From Limnephilus marmoratus (lineage: Eukaryota; Arthropoda; Insecta; Trichoptera; Limnephilidae), in assembly GCA_917880885.1 (NCBI GenBank), contig OU862907.1, forward strand, positions 71,109,072 to 71,173,071: a stretch of 64,000 bases of DNA, written 5' to 3'. A program made the translations under genes and the position numbers. This document shows, one piece after another, positions 33,238-43,137 of the stretch. The notes below the pieces were generated by a model. The model had not been told where the DNA came from. It saw only the letters and a list, made by a program, of their open reading frames with translations, and did not search any database. Each line of letters opens with the position of its first letter. Position 1 is the first letter of the stretch.

Positions 33238-33640
33238 TTACCCCCATGGCCAAGAGAATTTTTGCAAAAAATTCCACTACGCCACCTGGCGTCAGAAGCC
33301 CTGAAGAGCGAAGGTACCGCTGCCACCAAGAATTCCAAAGTGCTTAACGAGATTTGTGGTGAATGAGTTTGAGCTTCTAGTGCCTTCCCAGCTGTGTCAC
33401 TTCTCGTAATGTTCTTCCCAAATATGTAGAGATGAATTATCCTCAAGATGATGTTGTAAACCAGTAAGCCTCCCTCGATAATGATTCAGTGAAGCAGTGA
33501 ATGAAACTTCAAACTGCCCAAATAATAAGGGCTCAATCCTCTGCTTATGTCAGAGCCACAATCTGTAGGTTGATGCAAATAAGTACTGATCCCTGTAGTT
33601 GAAGAAATCCATTTGATGCAGACCAATGCTTGGGTTAAAC

Positions 33641-34270
33641 TTCTGCCTATTCAAGAGCAACTGAAGGTAGGTTGACATAAATAAATGATGTGCCATGTTG
33701 ATGTAGAATTTCCATTTGACGCAGTCCAAATGCTTGTGTTAAAACTTCTGCCTATTCAAGAGCAACTGAAGGTAGGTTGACATAAATAAATGATGTGCCA
33801 TGTTGATGTAGAATTTCCATTTGACGCAGTCCAAATGTTTGTGTTACAACTTCTGCCTATTCAAGAGCAACTGAAGGTAGGTTGACATAAATAAATGATG
33901 TGCCATGTTGATGTAGAATTTCCATTTGACGCAGTCCAAATGCTTGTGTTAAAACTTCTGCCTATTCAAGAGCAACTGAAGGTAGGTTGACATAAATAAA
34001 TGATGTGCCATGTTGATGTAGAATTTCCATTTGACGCAGTCCAAATGTTTGTGTTACAACTTCTGCCTATTCAAGAGCAACTGAAGGTAGGTTGACATAA
34101 ATAAATGATGTGCCATGTTGATGTAGAATTTCCATTTGACGCAGTCCAAATGCTTGTGTTAAAACTTCTGCCTATTCAAGAGCAACTGAAGGTAGGTTGA
34201 CATAAATAAATGATGTGCCATGTTGATGTAGAATTTCCATTTGACGCAGTCCAAATGCTTGTGTTAAAAC
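33641..34270. repeat. Six tandem 105-bp units between pol and the 3' LTR
   Basis: The units start TTCTGCCTATTCAAGAGCAA at 33641, 33746, 33851, 33956, 34061 and 34166. Two variants alternate (ending TGCTTGTGTTAAAAC or TGTTTGTGTTACAAC) in the order A B A B A A. A decayed half unit precedes the array. They sit in the non-coding 3' part of the element. Confidence 0.9.
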
Positions 34271-35908
34271 TTCCTCGAAGAATGTAGAAAACCACGTGAG
34301 CGAAAAATAATTACTGAGCTATCGTTAAGAAGAAGCAATTACTACGTATTAAGGTGAAATAAAAACTTATATAAAGCAAATATTTAGATTGAGCTAAAAT
34401 AATTGACCTAAACTTGAAAAGATTTAAACAAAAGAAACTTGACTCTAAACCCACATTCCACTCAAAACTTATGGAAATATTTATCCACAATACTGTTATA
34501 ATACCATTGAAAATTTAATAACATCTAAAATCTTGACACCTATCAATAAAAATTTCAAATTGTAGAAAACCAACCCCTCAAAAGAAAATAACATAAAGTT
34601 AAGGTAATGAAACAACCACTGACATCTGTTGAACAGCGGAGAAGGATGAATAATCCTGTCAATATTAAATGGTTGAGATCCCGGAATAAAACTCCAAGAT
34701 TATGTAAGAAAATTTAAGAATTAAAATCAGTCATACAGTTCCATTTTAAAAAGACAAACATGTGCCTTCAAATGAGTTCCGAGCTCTAGAACCGACTTAA
34801 AGTCACATGCCGTGTCAAAAAGGAACTGTGCAAGAAATGTTAAAAATTAACTGTGAAACTAAACATCTAATATTATGTACTCACTCTATAGAGATACTAA
34901 TTAAATTTCCATTTAAAATGCATATCTAATTAAACTCATGAAAAATGAATTGTTATTATAATTTTAATTTATTAATTGGTAATAATTATGTTACCCGAAG
35001 TAAATTTATACATTATCGTATGTCTCCAGAACTCGTTCCTGACTATTTGAAATAAACATGCAACGGAGCTTCCTAAAACTCAAAATAGATAGTTCCTGAG
35101 AACTTCTGAGATTATGCGCAAGTATCAAAGTAAGATTGTATGACTATAAACACAAATGATCCGTAAAGTTTCTCTATGGAGAATTATTTTAATAATTTGT
35201 GTAAAATAATCAATAAATTTAAATCTTATAAAATAAGAATACTGTTTTATCTGTATTTCTTTGAAGAATGCATCACCCGAGCTAACATTATTATAACATA
35301 TATAAGTAAAGAAACCCATTTCCTTGACTTGGAAAATTCCCATGCTGCGAAACTTCCTAAAGCTCCCAAATAGATTATTGTCAGCTTCTGAGGCTATTGA
35401 TTATGTATAATTATCACCATGAAAATACATGTGGAATTTTCCAAGGTAGAAACCGTATGTACGACACCATTCAAGTAAATAATTACTACATGTAACCATA
35501 AATTATCAACCATGTACAAAACCATGTAGTATCATTATAAACACAATTCATATTTTACAAATAGCAAGGTTTACCTACAGGGAAAGGAACCCACTAATTT
35601 TATCAGTTCAAAGCATGAGCGTAATGGCCAATTACCCCCATGCTCTGAAGGAAAATTTTCATACAAATTACAATATTCATATGCTACACTAACTATCACA
35701 AATACAAAGGACAAACAACCACAAAACAATTAACATATAGCACTCAATGTGTGGACACAAGTTTCATGTCAAAGTCATGTCATCACATTGAATGTATTTT
35801 GCAAACATAAGGTCAAAATGCATGCAAATTTTTACTAACTATCGGTACTTTAGACCGAATTAAATCCCATTACGGAAAGATTCTATTTTCTTACTGAAAG
35901 GAAATAAA
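34271..35908. other. Long non-coding 3' region of the gypsy element
   Basis: 1.6 kb between the repeat array and the pol stop shows no open frame with env-like features, no signal peptide and no transmembrane segment. It is AT-rich. Confidence 0.6.
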
Positions 35909-38900
35909 TTAAACCGCTGACTCCTCAGCATGCTCAGACTTTAAAATGTCCTTCGCGTGGAAAATACCTAAAAGCTTCCCATCCATGTCAGCCAACTGGT
36001 ATGCCACAGGGGAAATTTTCCGCACAACTTTACTTCTAATAAATTTTGGAGCCAGTTTAGCTGAAAAGTGTTTAGAAGCATCTGAAAGAACGAAAAACCT
36101 CCGCCACACTACGTCGCCTTCCGCGTACTGAACCTCCCTCCGACGAAGATCATATTGACGTTTGTTGCGTTCATATGATTGTCGCAAAGATGTGCGCACC
36201 TGTGAAAAAATATCATTTAACTCTTGCAAACCTGCAGCCCAGGAATCCCGTTCAGCAAATCTAATTTCCACCGCGTTGAAGTCAGCTCCTATGTAGTCCT
36301 TCCCTGAAATGATAATTTCCCTGCCAAAATTGAGGAAGAAAGGAGTGTAACCAGTGACTTCGTGCACAGCAGTGTTGATCGCTAATTCTATCTCAGGTAA
36401 ATAATTTGCCCACATTCTGTGGTCAGTGCCTACATATGAAGCGAGGGCAGAGACTAAAACCTTATTAACTCGCTCAACAGGATTGTTTTGAGGGTGATAT
36501 CTACAGTTGTAGAAAAGGTGCCGAATGTGAAATTTGCTAACCAAAGCCTTCATGTCCCGAGATATGTACTGCGGACCATTATCTAACACAATAGTATCTG
36601 GCACTCCAAACTTGTAGAATATTTCATTTTCTAAAATACTAGCGATATTGCTACCCGTTGCCTTCCTTAGAGGGAATAGCCTAGTAAATTTGGAGAAAAA
36701 ATCAGAAACTACTAACAAGTATGTATAGCCTTTTTTGTAAGAATTCGGATACGGACCCAGCAGATCTGTGGCAATCATCTGCCAAGGACGCTGCACCAAC
36801 TTGGGATTTCCCATTAGCCCTGGCGGTAACAAATTGGTGCTTTTATACCCTAAGCAAATCTGACATTTACTAATGAACCGTTTGACATCAGCTGACATTT
36901 TAGGCCAATAATATTTAAGTTTAATCCTATTCAAGGTTTTCATAATCCCGAAGTGAGCACACACTGGAGGAACGTGGTGTTCTAAAATAATGTTCTTTCT
37001 AACCTCCTTTGGCATAACTTCCTTCCAGTCATATGACCTGTGAAGAGCGTCCATGCTTTGGATGTGTTTAAAAATCCTATCATTTTCCACTTTCCAAGCT
37101 GAATATTTGTCCGGATTAGCTAAAATTTTCTCTCTAAGCCTGATGTACCACGAGTCGGAAGTACTAAACTTTTGCGCTAATGCATTTACTTGTAGGGGAT
37201 CACGCGATAACGCATCCGGAATGACATTGTCTTTACCCTTTCGGTGAATAATTTCAAAATTAAATTGCTGCAGTCTTACTGCCCAGCGTGCGAGTCGTCC
37301 ACTGGGCGACTTTAATTGTGTTAACCACTTGAGACTATAGTGATCTGTAATTATTCTAACCGGAATAGGTGAAACCTCAATGTAACCTCTAAACTTTTCC
37401 AGAGCAAAAATCATAGCGTTTAACTCCCTCTCCGTTGTGGAGTGATTCCTCTCTTGTGCAGATAACGACCTTGAAATGAATGAAATCGGGTGCTCTATTT
37501 GATTTTCATCAAATTGGCTTAAAACTGCCCCGAGGCCTACGCTCGATGCGTCACAACTAATAGTGAAAGGCTTACTAAAGTCAGGGCATGCGAGAACCGG
37601 AGCGTTAACTAGGATATTCTTTAATTTAACAAAAGCCGATTGCGCCTGTTGATTCCACGCAAACTTTTTCCCCGCGAATTCCTTCTTTGTTAAGTTGTGT
37701 AAAGGAGACGCAATAATTGAAAAGTTATGGATAAACCTTTTGTACCACGATAGCACCCCAATGAATCTACGTAGACTCTTTTGAGACGTAGGGGTGGGAA
37801 AATCCACAATTGCTTTTACTTTCTCGGGATCAGTGCGAAGCCCTTTGCTGTCTACAATGAAACCTAAATATTTTAAAGAGTCCCTGCAGAAAACAGACTT
37901 TTCCACATTTATAGTAAGGCCTGCGGCTTGTAATTTCTGTTTCACCTGTCTTAGAAGTTCTATATGTTCTTCAAATGAAGAACTTATTATAATAATGTCA
38001 TCCAGATAACAGAACACTTTGCCATCAAATTGTGGCCCTAGCACCTTGTCCATTAACCTCATCATGCGGGAACTCGCCCCGTGGAGGCCAAAAGGCATGG
38101 TCACAAAGTGAAACAAGCCTCTTTTAGGGATTGTAAATGCGGTTTTTTCTTTTGAATTCTCTTCTAAAGGAATTTGAAAAAAAGCGTCATTCAAGTCTAG
38201 GGTTGTTAAATACCGAGCACCCCCCAAGCTATTCAAGATGTCAGAAATGAACGGTGTCGCGTAGGCGTCGCGTTTAGAGTTTGCGTTCAAAAGTCTACTA
38301 TCAAGACATAACCGGTACGTGCCATTCTTTTTTGGTACTAAAACAATTGGATTATTCCACGCGCTATTGCTGGGTTCAACCACTCCCAAAGCTAACAGTC
38401 TGTCTAATTCCTTGTGTACCTGCGGAAGTAGGTGCGGTGAAATCGGATAAATGCGTTGCTTAATCGGAGAGCAATTACCTGTGTCAATGACATGCTTCTC
38501 TAAGGATGTTCTACCTAACCGATTACCCGAATAGGAAACATACTCCCGAATGACTTTATTTAAGACTGAGCGTTGCGAAATGGATAAGTTTTCTGCATTT
38601 TCTAAACCTATTACATCAGCTCTACACTGTGTTTTGACCGACTCCTTAGAGGCCATCAATTTTGATATTCTTGGACAAATATTGAAGATTTTCCAAAAAT
38701 CACAGCCTAGAATAATGTTAGCATTTATCTGAGGCATAACCACAAAACTGAAAACCCTCTCTGTGTTATCAAAACGAATCGGTACCGTAATTTTATACGA
38801 ACAAACAACAGAATGACCTGTAGCCGAAACTAAAGAAAACTTAGTGTCAAGCTTGGAAAGCTTGAAACCCAAATCTAAGAATTTCCTATGAAAATTCTTA

Positions 38901-39139
38901 CCTAAAATGGAAATGTGAGAGCCCGAATCTAAAAGACCAGAAAAATTTAACCCTAAAACTTGAAAAGAAATGTGAGGACGGTTGTCCCTGTTTACCGCTC
39001 CCATCTCCTTTGAAGTATTTAAGTTTTTATAAAAATCTCTTACTACAGCCAGCCAGGAAGCCCATTCCCCGGACGTCTCCTCGGCGAGCGTCGACGTCTT
39101 AACGCCCGCTGTCTGGAACTCCGGGGTATTCAGTTTTTT
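35909..39139 (-). CDS. pol: Pol polyprotein of the gypsy element
   Basis: Made as a Gag-Pol fusion after a -1 shift at 39133-39139; the pol frame itself is open to the left of that site. Counting from the in-frame Met at 39196: aspartic protease with L-L-D-S-G-S (D90); RT with L-D-L-N-D-A-F (D334) and Y-L-D-D (397-400); RNase H with D549, E589, D618 and a terminal P-D-A-L-S-R; integrase zinc motif H741/H748/C778/C781; catalytic D811, D872, E908; and a C-terminal GPY/F-like module. All catalytic residues are present and no stop interrupts about 1,076 codons. It makes DNA from element RNA in a cytoplasmic particle and integrates it in the nucleus. No chromodomain is evident. Confidence 0.95.
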   Translation of the reverse strand, partial: KKLNTPEFQTAGVKTSTLAEETSGEWASWLAVVRDFYKNLNTSKEMGAVNRDNRPHISFQVLGLNFSGLLDSGSHISILGKNFHRKFLDLGFKLSKLDTKFSLVSATGHSVVCSYKITVPIRFDNTERVFSFVVMPQINANIILGCDFWKIFNICPRISKLMASKESVKTQCRADVIGLENAENLSISQRSVLNKVIREYVSYSGNRLGRTSLEKHVIDTGNCSPIKQRIYPISPHLLPQVHKELDRLLALGVVEPSNSAWNNPIVLVPKKNGTYRLCLDSRLLNANSKRDAYATPFISDILNSLGGARYLTTLDLNDAFFQIPLEENSKEKTAFTIPKRGLFHFVTMPFGLHGASSRMMRLMDKVLGPQFDGKVFCYLDDIIIISSSFEEHIELLRQVKQKLQAAGLTINVEKSVFCRDSLKYLGFIVDSKGLRTDPEKVKAIVDFPTPTSQKSLRRFIGVLSWYKRFIHNFSIIASPLHNLTKKEFAGKKFAWNQQAQSAFVKLKNILVNAPVLACPDFSKPFTISCDASSVGLGAVLSQFDENQIEHPISFISRSLSAQERNHSTTERELNAMIFALEKFRGYIEVSPIPVRIITDHYSLKWLTQLKSPSGRLARWAVRLQQFNFEIIHRKGKDNVIPDALSRDPLQVNALAQKFSTSDSWYIRLREKILANPDKYSAWKVENDRIFKHIQSMDALHRSYDWKEVMPKEVRKNIILEHHVPPVCAHFGIMKTLNRIKLKYYWPKMSADVKRFISKCQICLGYKSTNLLPPGLMGNPKLVQRPWQMIATDLLGPYPNSYKKGYTYLLVVSDFFSKFTRLFPLRKATGSNIASILENEIFYKFGVPDTIVLDNGPQYISRDMKALVSKFHIRHLFYNCRYHPQNNPVERVNKVLVSALASYVGTDHRMWANYLPEIELAINTAVHEVTGYTPFFLNFGREIIISGKDYIGADFNAVEIRFAERDSWAAGLQELNDIFSQVRTSLRQSYERNKRQYDLRRREVQYAEGDVVWRRFFVLSDASKHFSAKLAPKFIRSKVVRKISPVAYQLADMDGKLLGIFHAKDILKSEHAEESAV

Positions 39140-39975
39140 GAACGGCGGCAGCCACAATCTGGAGACTTCAGTCCTGGTCTTCCGCAGCGGAAACAATGCA
39201 CGCCCCTGGAAACGTTATTAGACGGGCTAAGATTATCATGGTTCATAAAACGACGGTTATTTCTAAAATTGGGATTGACATTTCCTGAATTATTATTATT
39301 CCTACCATTGTTCCTGTTATGTGAATTGTTATTCCTGACAAAATTTTGATTATTAGATGCAACAGTAGTAGAAGGAACCCTGTCACTGGAGCGGCTGTCC
39401 GCTAACTCAATCATTTTCCCAAGTTTTTTCAGAGTACTGATATCCGGAATTACCGATAGCGATAACTTTTGAATATATCTAGGCAACATATTACATTGTA
39501 AAATCTCCAATAATTCATCATCAGGTAATTTCGATGACAACCGATTATTTAAAATGAGAATGCGAGTAATAAAAGAGTTTAAATTCTCCTTCTGCATTTG
39601 AACGGTAGCTCTCAGTTGAGCCAACAGTCGCCTCTCGTGATCCAGAAACTCATATTCCTCTTTCAGAGCCACGACGATGTCAGACCATGATGCAAATGAG
39701 GAGCGATTTACTCTGTACCATAAGAGTGCATCACCAGAAAACAATTCAACAGCAGATGTAAAAAGTGAAACTTTACTCACATTTCGAGCTAGTGCGAGCT
39801 CTTCGATTCTCTCTATAAAATCGTGTACGCCAGCTGAGCCGTCAAACGTAATGTTCCACTTGTGAACAGGAACCGACAAAGGGGACGAAACGGGAATCGA
39901 TGCAGCTAAGTTATCACCAGGTTTCGCCATGTTGATTGTATCTGCTTTACTCCTTGTGACAATTGTATATTCCAT
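39130..39975 (-). CDS. gag: Gag of the gypsy element
   Basis: A 281-codon frame from the ATG at 39975. It forms the particle shell and binds RNA. The middle (about residues 50-190) is a helical retrotransposon-Gag domain (A-L-L-W-Y-R-V-N region). An Asn/Arg-rich tract follows, then a single knuckle C-F-R-C-G-R-P-G-L-K-S-P-D-C in which the usual His is Leu. The gag stop TGA (39130-39132) directly follows the slip heptamer, so most ribosomes would end here and a fraction continue into pol. Confidence 0.9.
   Translation of the reverse strand: MEYTIVTRSKADTINMAKPGDNLAASIPVSSPLSVPVHKWNITFDGSAGVHDFIERIEELALARNVSKVSLFTSAVELFSGDALLWYRVNRSSFASWSDIVVALKEEYEFLDHERRLLAQLRATVQMQKENLNSFITRILILNNRLSSKLPDDELLEILQCNMLPRYIQKLSLSVIPDISTLKKLGKMIELADSRSSDRVPSTTVASNNQNFVRNNNSHNRNNGRNNNNSGNVNPNFRNNRRFMNHDNLSPSNNVSRGVHCFRCGRPGLKSPDCGCRRSKN
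39133..39139 (-). promoter_or_regulatory. -1 ribosomal frameshift site A AAA AAC
   Basis: On the minus strand the gag codons TCA AAA AAC TGA contain the canonical heptamer in the correct register, one codon before the stop. Shifting back one base gives K-K-L-N-T and enters pol. The downstream structure was not modelled. Confidence 0.85.
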
Positions 39976-40336
39976 AACCTAACTACAAAGGGATTATAAA
40001 ACAAAAAGTTATTAGAACATGCGACAACACAAGATGTTACACCAATACTCGGAAATATTTCCCATGCATCTCAAGATAAAATTATAAATAAAATGTCGCC
40101 AGATGACTGGAGACGTTTGAAAAGCGCAAAAAAAAAACGCCGGTGAGTTGGTTCCTTTGCAAAGCAAAATTGTAAACTTAAAAACTACCGGGAGACACGT
40201 GTCTATGCAGGTGTTCAACAAGCCGCCATTGACCACAACACACATGACGAACAACAAATCATCACGAGATAATACAAGTGAAAGAACAATAAAATAGACG
40301 AGCACATGTCCGAGACGCCACATTAAGTTCTTTTAT

Positions 40337-40349
40337 AACGTTGGGCCCA
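40337..40349 (-). promoter_or_regulatory. Primer-binding site of the gypsy element
   Basis: On the minus strand TGGGCCCAACGTT starts three bases after the 5' LTR end. TGG complements the tRNA CCA end. It resembles, with a change, the TGGCGCCCAACGT site used with lysine tRNA; the tRNA identity is uncertain. Confidence 0.65.
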
Positions 40350-40352
40350 GAT

Positions 40353-40999
40353 TGTAACGTAATATTTACCTAATATCTCTATCTTTACTTATCACCGCCA
40401 TCCAAATACTCTCAATATTTCTCTGTATTCAAAATAGAAACAAGTGCAGACATGTGGGTAGATTAGTGTAAGAAAAGACGGATTATACCAGTAACAAAAA
40501 TGCAACATTTATTTAAATACTTTCAAACAATTAAGGGTAGAGCATGATTAAATTGATTTAAATCTACCAGGGGTGGTTGATTACCATAGGTAAGTCAATT
40601 AATGTGAAAACTATTATCTCGGAACATGTGGGTCTCAATAAAAGGAAGAATAATATTTGTAAATCCTGAAGGGCGCCTGTACGGATAACCGAACATATTT
40701 ATAAGGATTTAAATTAAATGCTAAGGATAATAAAATACCAAAGTTAAGCTAAATATCTCGTGATGATTCATTATTAAATATTAATTCGCTCACGCGTGTA
40801 TTGGCCATGACCTTTGGCGGCTTGAAGTTCAGCTGTCCACACCATGAAACTCCCCAGAACCAACTGACGAACGTATCGAAACTTCATCTCGATTCGCCCT
40901 CTACCAGCGCCTGTACATTTACGGCTGTCAAATTCATCCGGTACCCGCGTGGCTAGAAACTCCGTCTAAATCAGGCCAGTACTTGCCCAAACTGCTGCA
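40353..40999 (-). repeat. 5' LTR (relative to the element) of the gypsy element
   Basis: 647 bp, matching the other LTR at all but one base in my side-by-side reading. It drives element transcription towards lower coordinates. Confidence 0.95.
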
Positions 41000-41053
41000 A
41001 CTTCGAGTGGTTCGCTACGTTTGGAGATTAAGCAGGGGTGCCCGGGTTCATGT

Positions 41054-41984
41054 TTAAAGATTTTAAAAACTTACTAACCGCATCGTTGGCATTTGTGACA
41101 GAACAAACAAACTTATGTACTCTCGGATATGACTTGAGATTTTTAACGGCCAAAAGTGATTCATTTTGGGGCACTTTGCCGTGTTGCGCTATCTCTTTCT
41201 TTAGTCAATATTTCGGACAGCGTTACATTGTCCACCTGTGTTATACTCTCGTCTGTCGCTTGTTGACCTAGCCGATGTTGGGTAACTAAATGTAATATTG
41301 TATTGCAAATGTTTGAAAATGTGACGTTTTCTAATAAAACATGGCAAACTAAAACGCTTAGGCCTTAATTATTCAATACAACATGAACAACTTACGTACG
41401 AGGCGAAGCGCGGCGATACGGAAAAACAAAATTGGTGCTATCTATTTTTAACTATGAGTAAACGCAAGACAAAAAAGTGATGTAATAATGGAATTAACTA
41501 AATGTAATAAGTTAACATTTTGCACTCAGGGTAAAGATTTAATAAACTTAATAATCTCTAGGACGGCATTTGTACCAGCGGCCGTAAAATCGACAATGTA
41601 CAAACTTATGTACTCTCGTCTGTCGTACGTTTACCTGGTTGGTGTTGGGGAGCTCAATATGTTATAGCGCGAATGTTGTATAACTACATACATTCTTATA
41701 ATAAACATGCACCAATTAAGGGGCTCAGGTCTTTCTAAGTCAATAAAACGTAAAAATACTTACGTACAAGGCGAAGCGTAGCGGGCAATATCAACGTGTT
41801 GATGAAACGTCACAAGGAAAGTGCAATAATGTGATTAACTTCGGAATAAAAATGTAATGGTCACTGAAGATACCCAAAACTGTAAAATTGGAACGCAAGT
41901 ATTGTGTAAAACACAATATTACTTTAGAAAAGTGGGGCGCGAATGACATCGAGCACTGTTCAAGGACGCGAGACGCGATGTAAA
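41054..41984. other. Non-coding region with diverged direct repeats
   Basis: The blocks at 41100-41470 and 41590-41850 are related (CAAACTTATGTACTCTCG..., TTACGTACRAGGCGAAGCG...), a diverged tandem duplication of about 390-400 bp. No gene was recognised. Confidence 0.45.
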
Positions 41985-42373
41985 TTAGAAGTGAGTCGTT
42001 CGCGAACGAGTCGGCTCAGTGAACCGGATTTTCATACTGATCCGTAAGATCCGGTTCCCAAAGAACGATCTTCACGGTTCGCGGATCTTCGCGAACGAGT
42101 GAGCCGGTGAGCCAACTGACCCGCCAGATCCGGTGAGCCGACTGAGCAACTAACCCGTGAGATCCGAAGACCCGACTGACCCGTGGGAGCCGAGAGCAGT
42201 GTATCGTTCAACGGATCTCGCGGCTCGCGGGTCACTAATGTACTGATGCGGATTGCTCGTTCGTTCGTTCGTTCATAGCCACTCTAGTCAGCGACGCAGA
42301 AAGGTAAAATATGAAAGTAAGGTAACGGTTTACAGTTCAGTTCACTATGACACTTTTCTACGCGGTGGCGTAC

Positions 42374-42637
42374 CTTTGCTGGTCAGTGTGCTTGCGCCGT
42401 GCATGTACTACTGAAATACAATGAATATAATAATAATATCGGAATTCAAGCGTGTTTGCGTGCATAAAACGTCAGTCGTGACGTCAGCGCTCCGGCCACA
42501 TTATCCTTTGCTGGGTAGTGTGCGTGCGCCGTGCATGTTATTACCGAAATACAATGAATATAATAATAAAATCGGAATTCAAGCGGGTGTGCGTGCATAA
42601 TACGTCAGTCGTGACGTCGACGCTCCGGCCACATTAT
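42374..42637. repeat. 132-bp tandem duplication
   Basis: 42374-42505 and 42506-42637 are about 93% alike (CTTTGCTGG...CACATTAT). They contain GTGCGCCGTGCATGT-like and GTCAGTCGTGACGTC blocks. Confidence 0.8.
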
Positions 42638-42947
42638 TTTGTTTATTATAACAGTATAAGTTATATTATTATTATGCTCATTGTTTATTTTCAGTAAATC
42701 ATTCATTGTTTATTTTCAATAATTCATCAAATTTTAAGTTTAAACTACACTTACAAGACTCACAAGAAAGTAATAATAATTTTAAAAATACGTAATTCTG
42801 TATCCCGGGTACAAACCAACAAAAGCGACAAGAGACGTACAAAAGATTATGCGATTACCGTACTGAGATTTCGATACTGACGTTTCACAGTAAACTCAAC
42901 TAAATACAAAGGATTTCATTTTTTCATTCAGGGATACAAGAATCCGA

Positions 42948-42987
42948 TTAAAAAGGGAACCCCAAAATATTGGGGTTCCCTTTTTAA
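42948..42987. other. Perfect 18-bp stem, 4-nt loop hairpin bounded by TTAA
   Basis: TTAAAAAGGGAACCCCAA, AATA, then the exact reverse complement. In a eukaryotic transposon interior it is not a bacterial terminator; it may be a fold-back junction or excision product. Confidence 0.85.
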
Positions 42988-43137
42988 TAAAGTGTGGAGG
43001 GCCGAGGGAGGGGACGGGGGAGATGGACCAATTCAGTCGTTCATTCGAGCCGGTTCACTGACCCGGATCTTTTCATTGAACGAGACCCAGTGAACCGGCT
43101 CGCTCAACTGAGACGCTTTGCCCGCCTCTAATGTAAA

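Larger units (their letters stand above)
32591..40999 (-). mobile_element. Full-length young Ty3/gypsy retrotransposon
   Basis: The element is 8,409 bp with two 647-bp LTRs (TG...CA) that differ at one position by my reading (A at 32659, C at 40421). It has a 4-bp ACTT target duplication (32587-32590, 41000-41003), a primer-binding site, gag, a -1 frameshift signal, an uninterrupted pol with intact catalytic residues, an array of 105-bp repeats, and a polypurine stretch. No env gene was found. It appears structurally able to encode its enzymes and inserted very recently. Confidence 0.95.
32517..41053 (+). repeat. S-family repeat, copy 5, split by the gypsy element
   Basis: The left half at 32517-32590 (CAATTTGGGAGGCGGGAATG ... 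CATAGGTCACTT) and the right half at 41004-41053 (CGAGTGGTTCGCTACGTTTG...) are contiguous in other copies. The gypsy element inserted at ACTT within it. Confidence 0.75.
41985..43137. mobile_element. CG-rich foldback-type DNA element
   Basis: Both ends are unusually CG-rich and carry repeated GTGAACCGG / GAGCCGACTGA / GTTCGCGAACGAG motifs (41995-42235 and 43035-43125), partly in inverted orientation. ATTAGA/TCTAAT lies at the outer edges. The interior holds a 132-bp tandem duplication (42374-42637) and a perfect hairpin. No transposase was seen; superfamily unknown. Confidence 0.5.

Noticed and set aside
33641..34270. Regular 105-bp repeats resembling a CRISPR-like array
   Set aside because: Units are contiguous with no unique spacers and lie inside a eukaryotic retrotransposon.
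34271..35908. A hidden env gene downstream of gypsy pol
   Set aside because: No open frame above about 70 codons, no signal peptide and no membrane anchor.
35946..38732. Plus-strand frames of 60-71 codons within 35.9-38.7 kb
   Set aside because: Antisense shadows of the intact pol gene.
42948..42987. Hairpin plus T run resembling a Rho-independent terminator
   Set aside because: The DNA is eukaryotic, no gene ends there, and the flanks are part of a symmetric TTAA-bounded palindrome.
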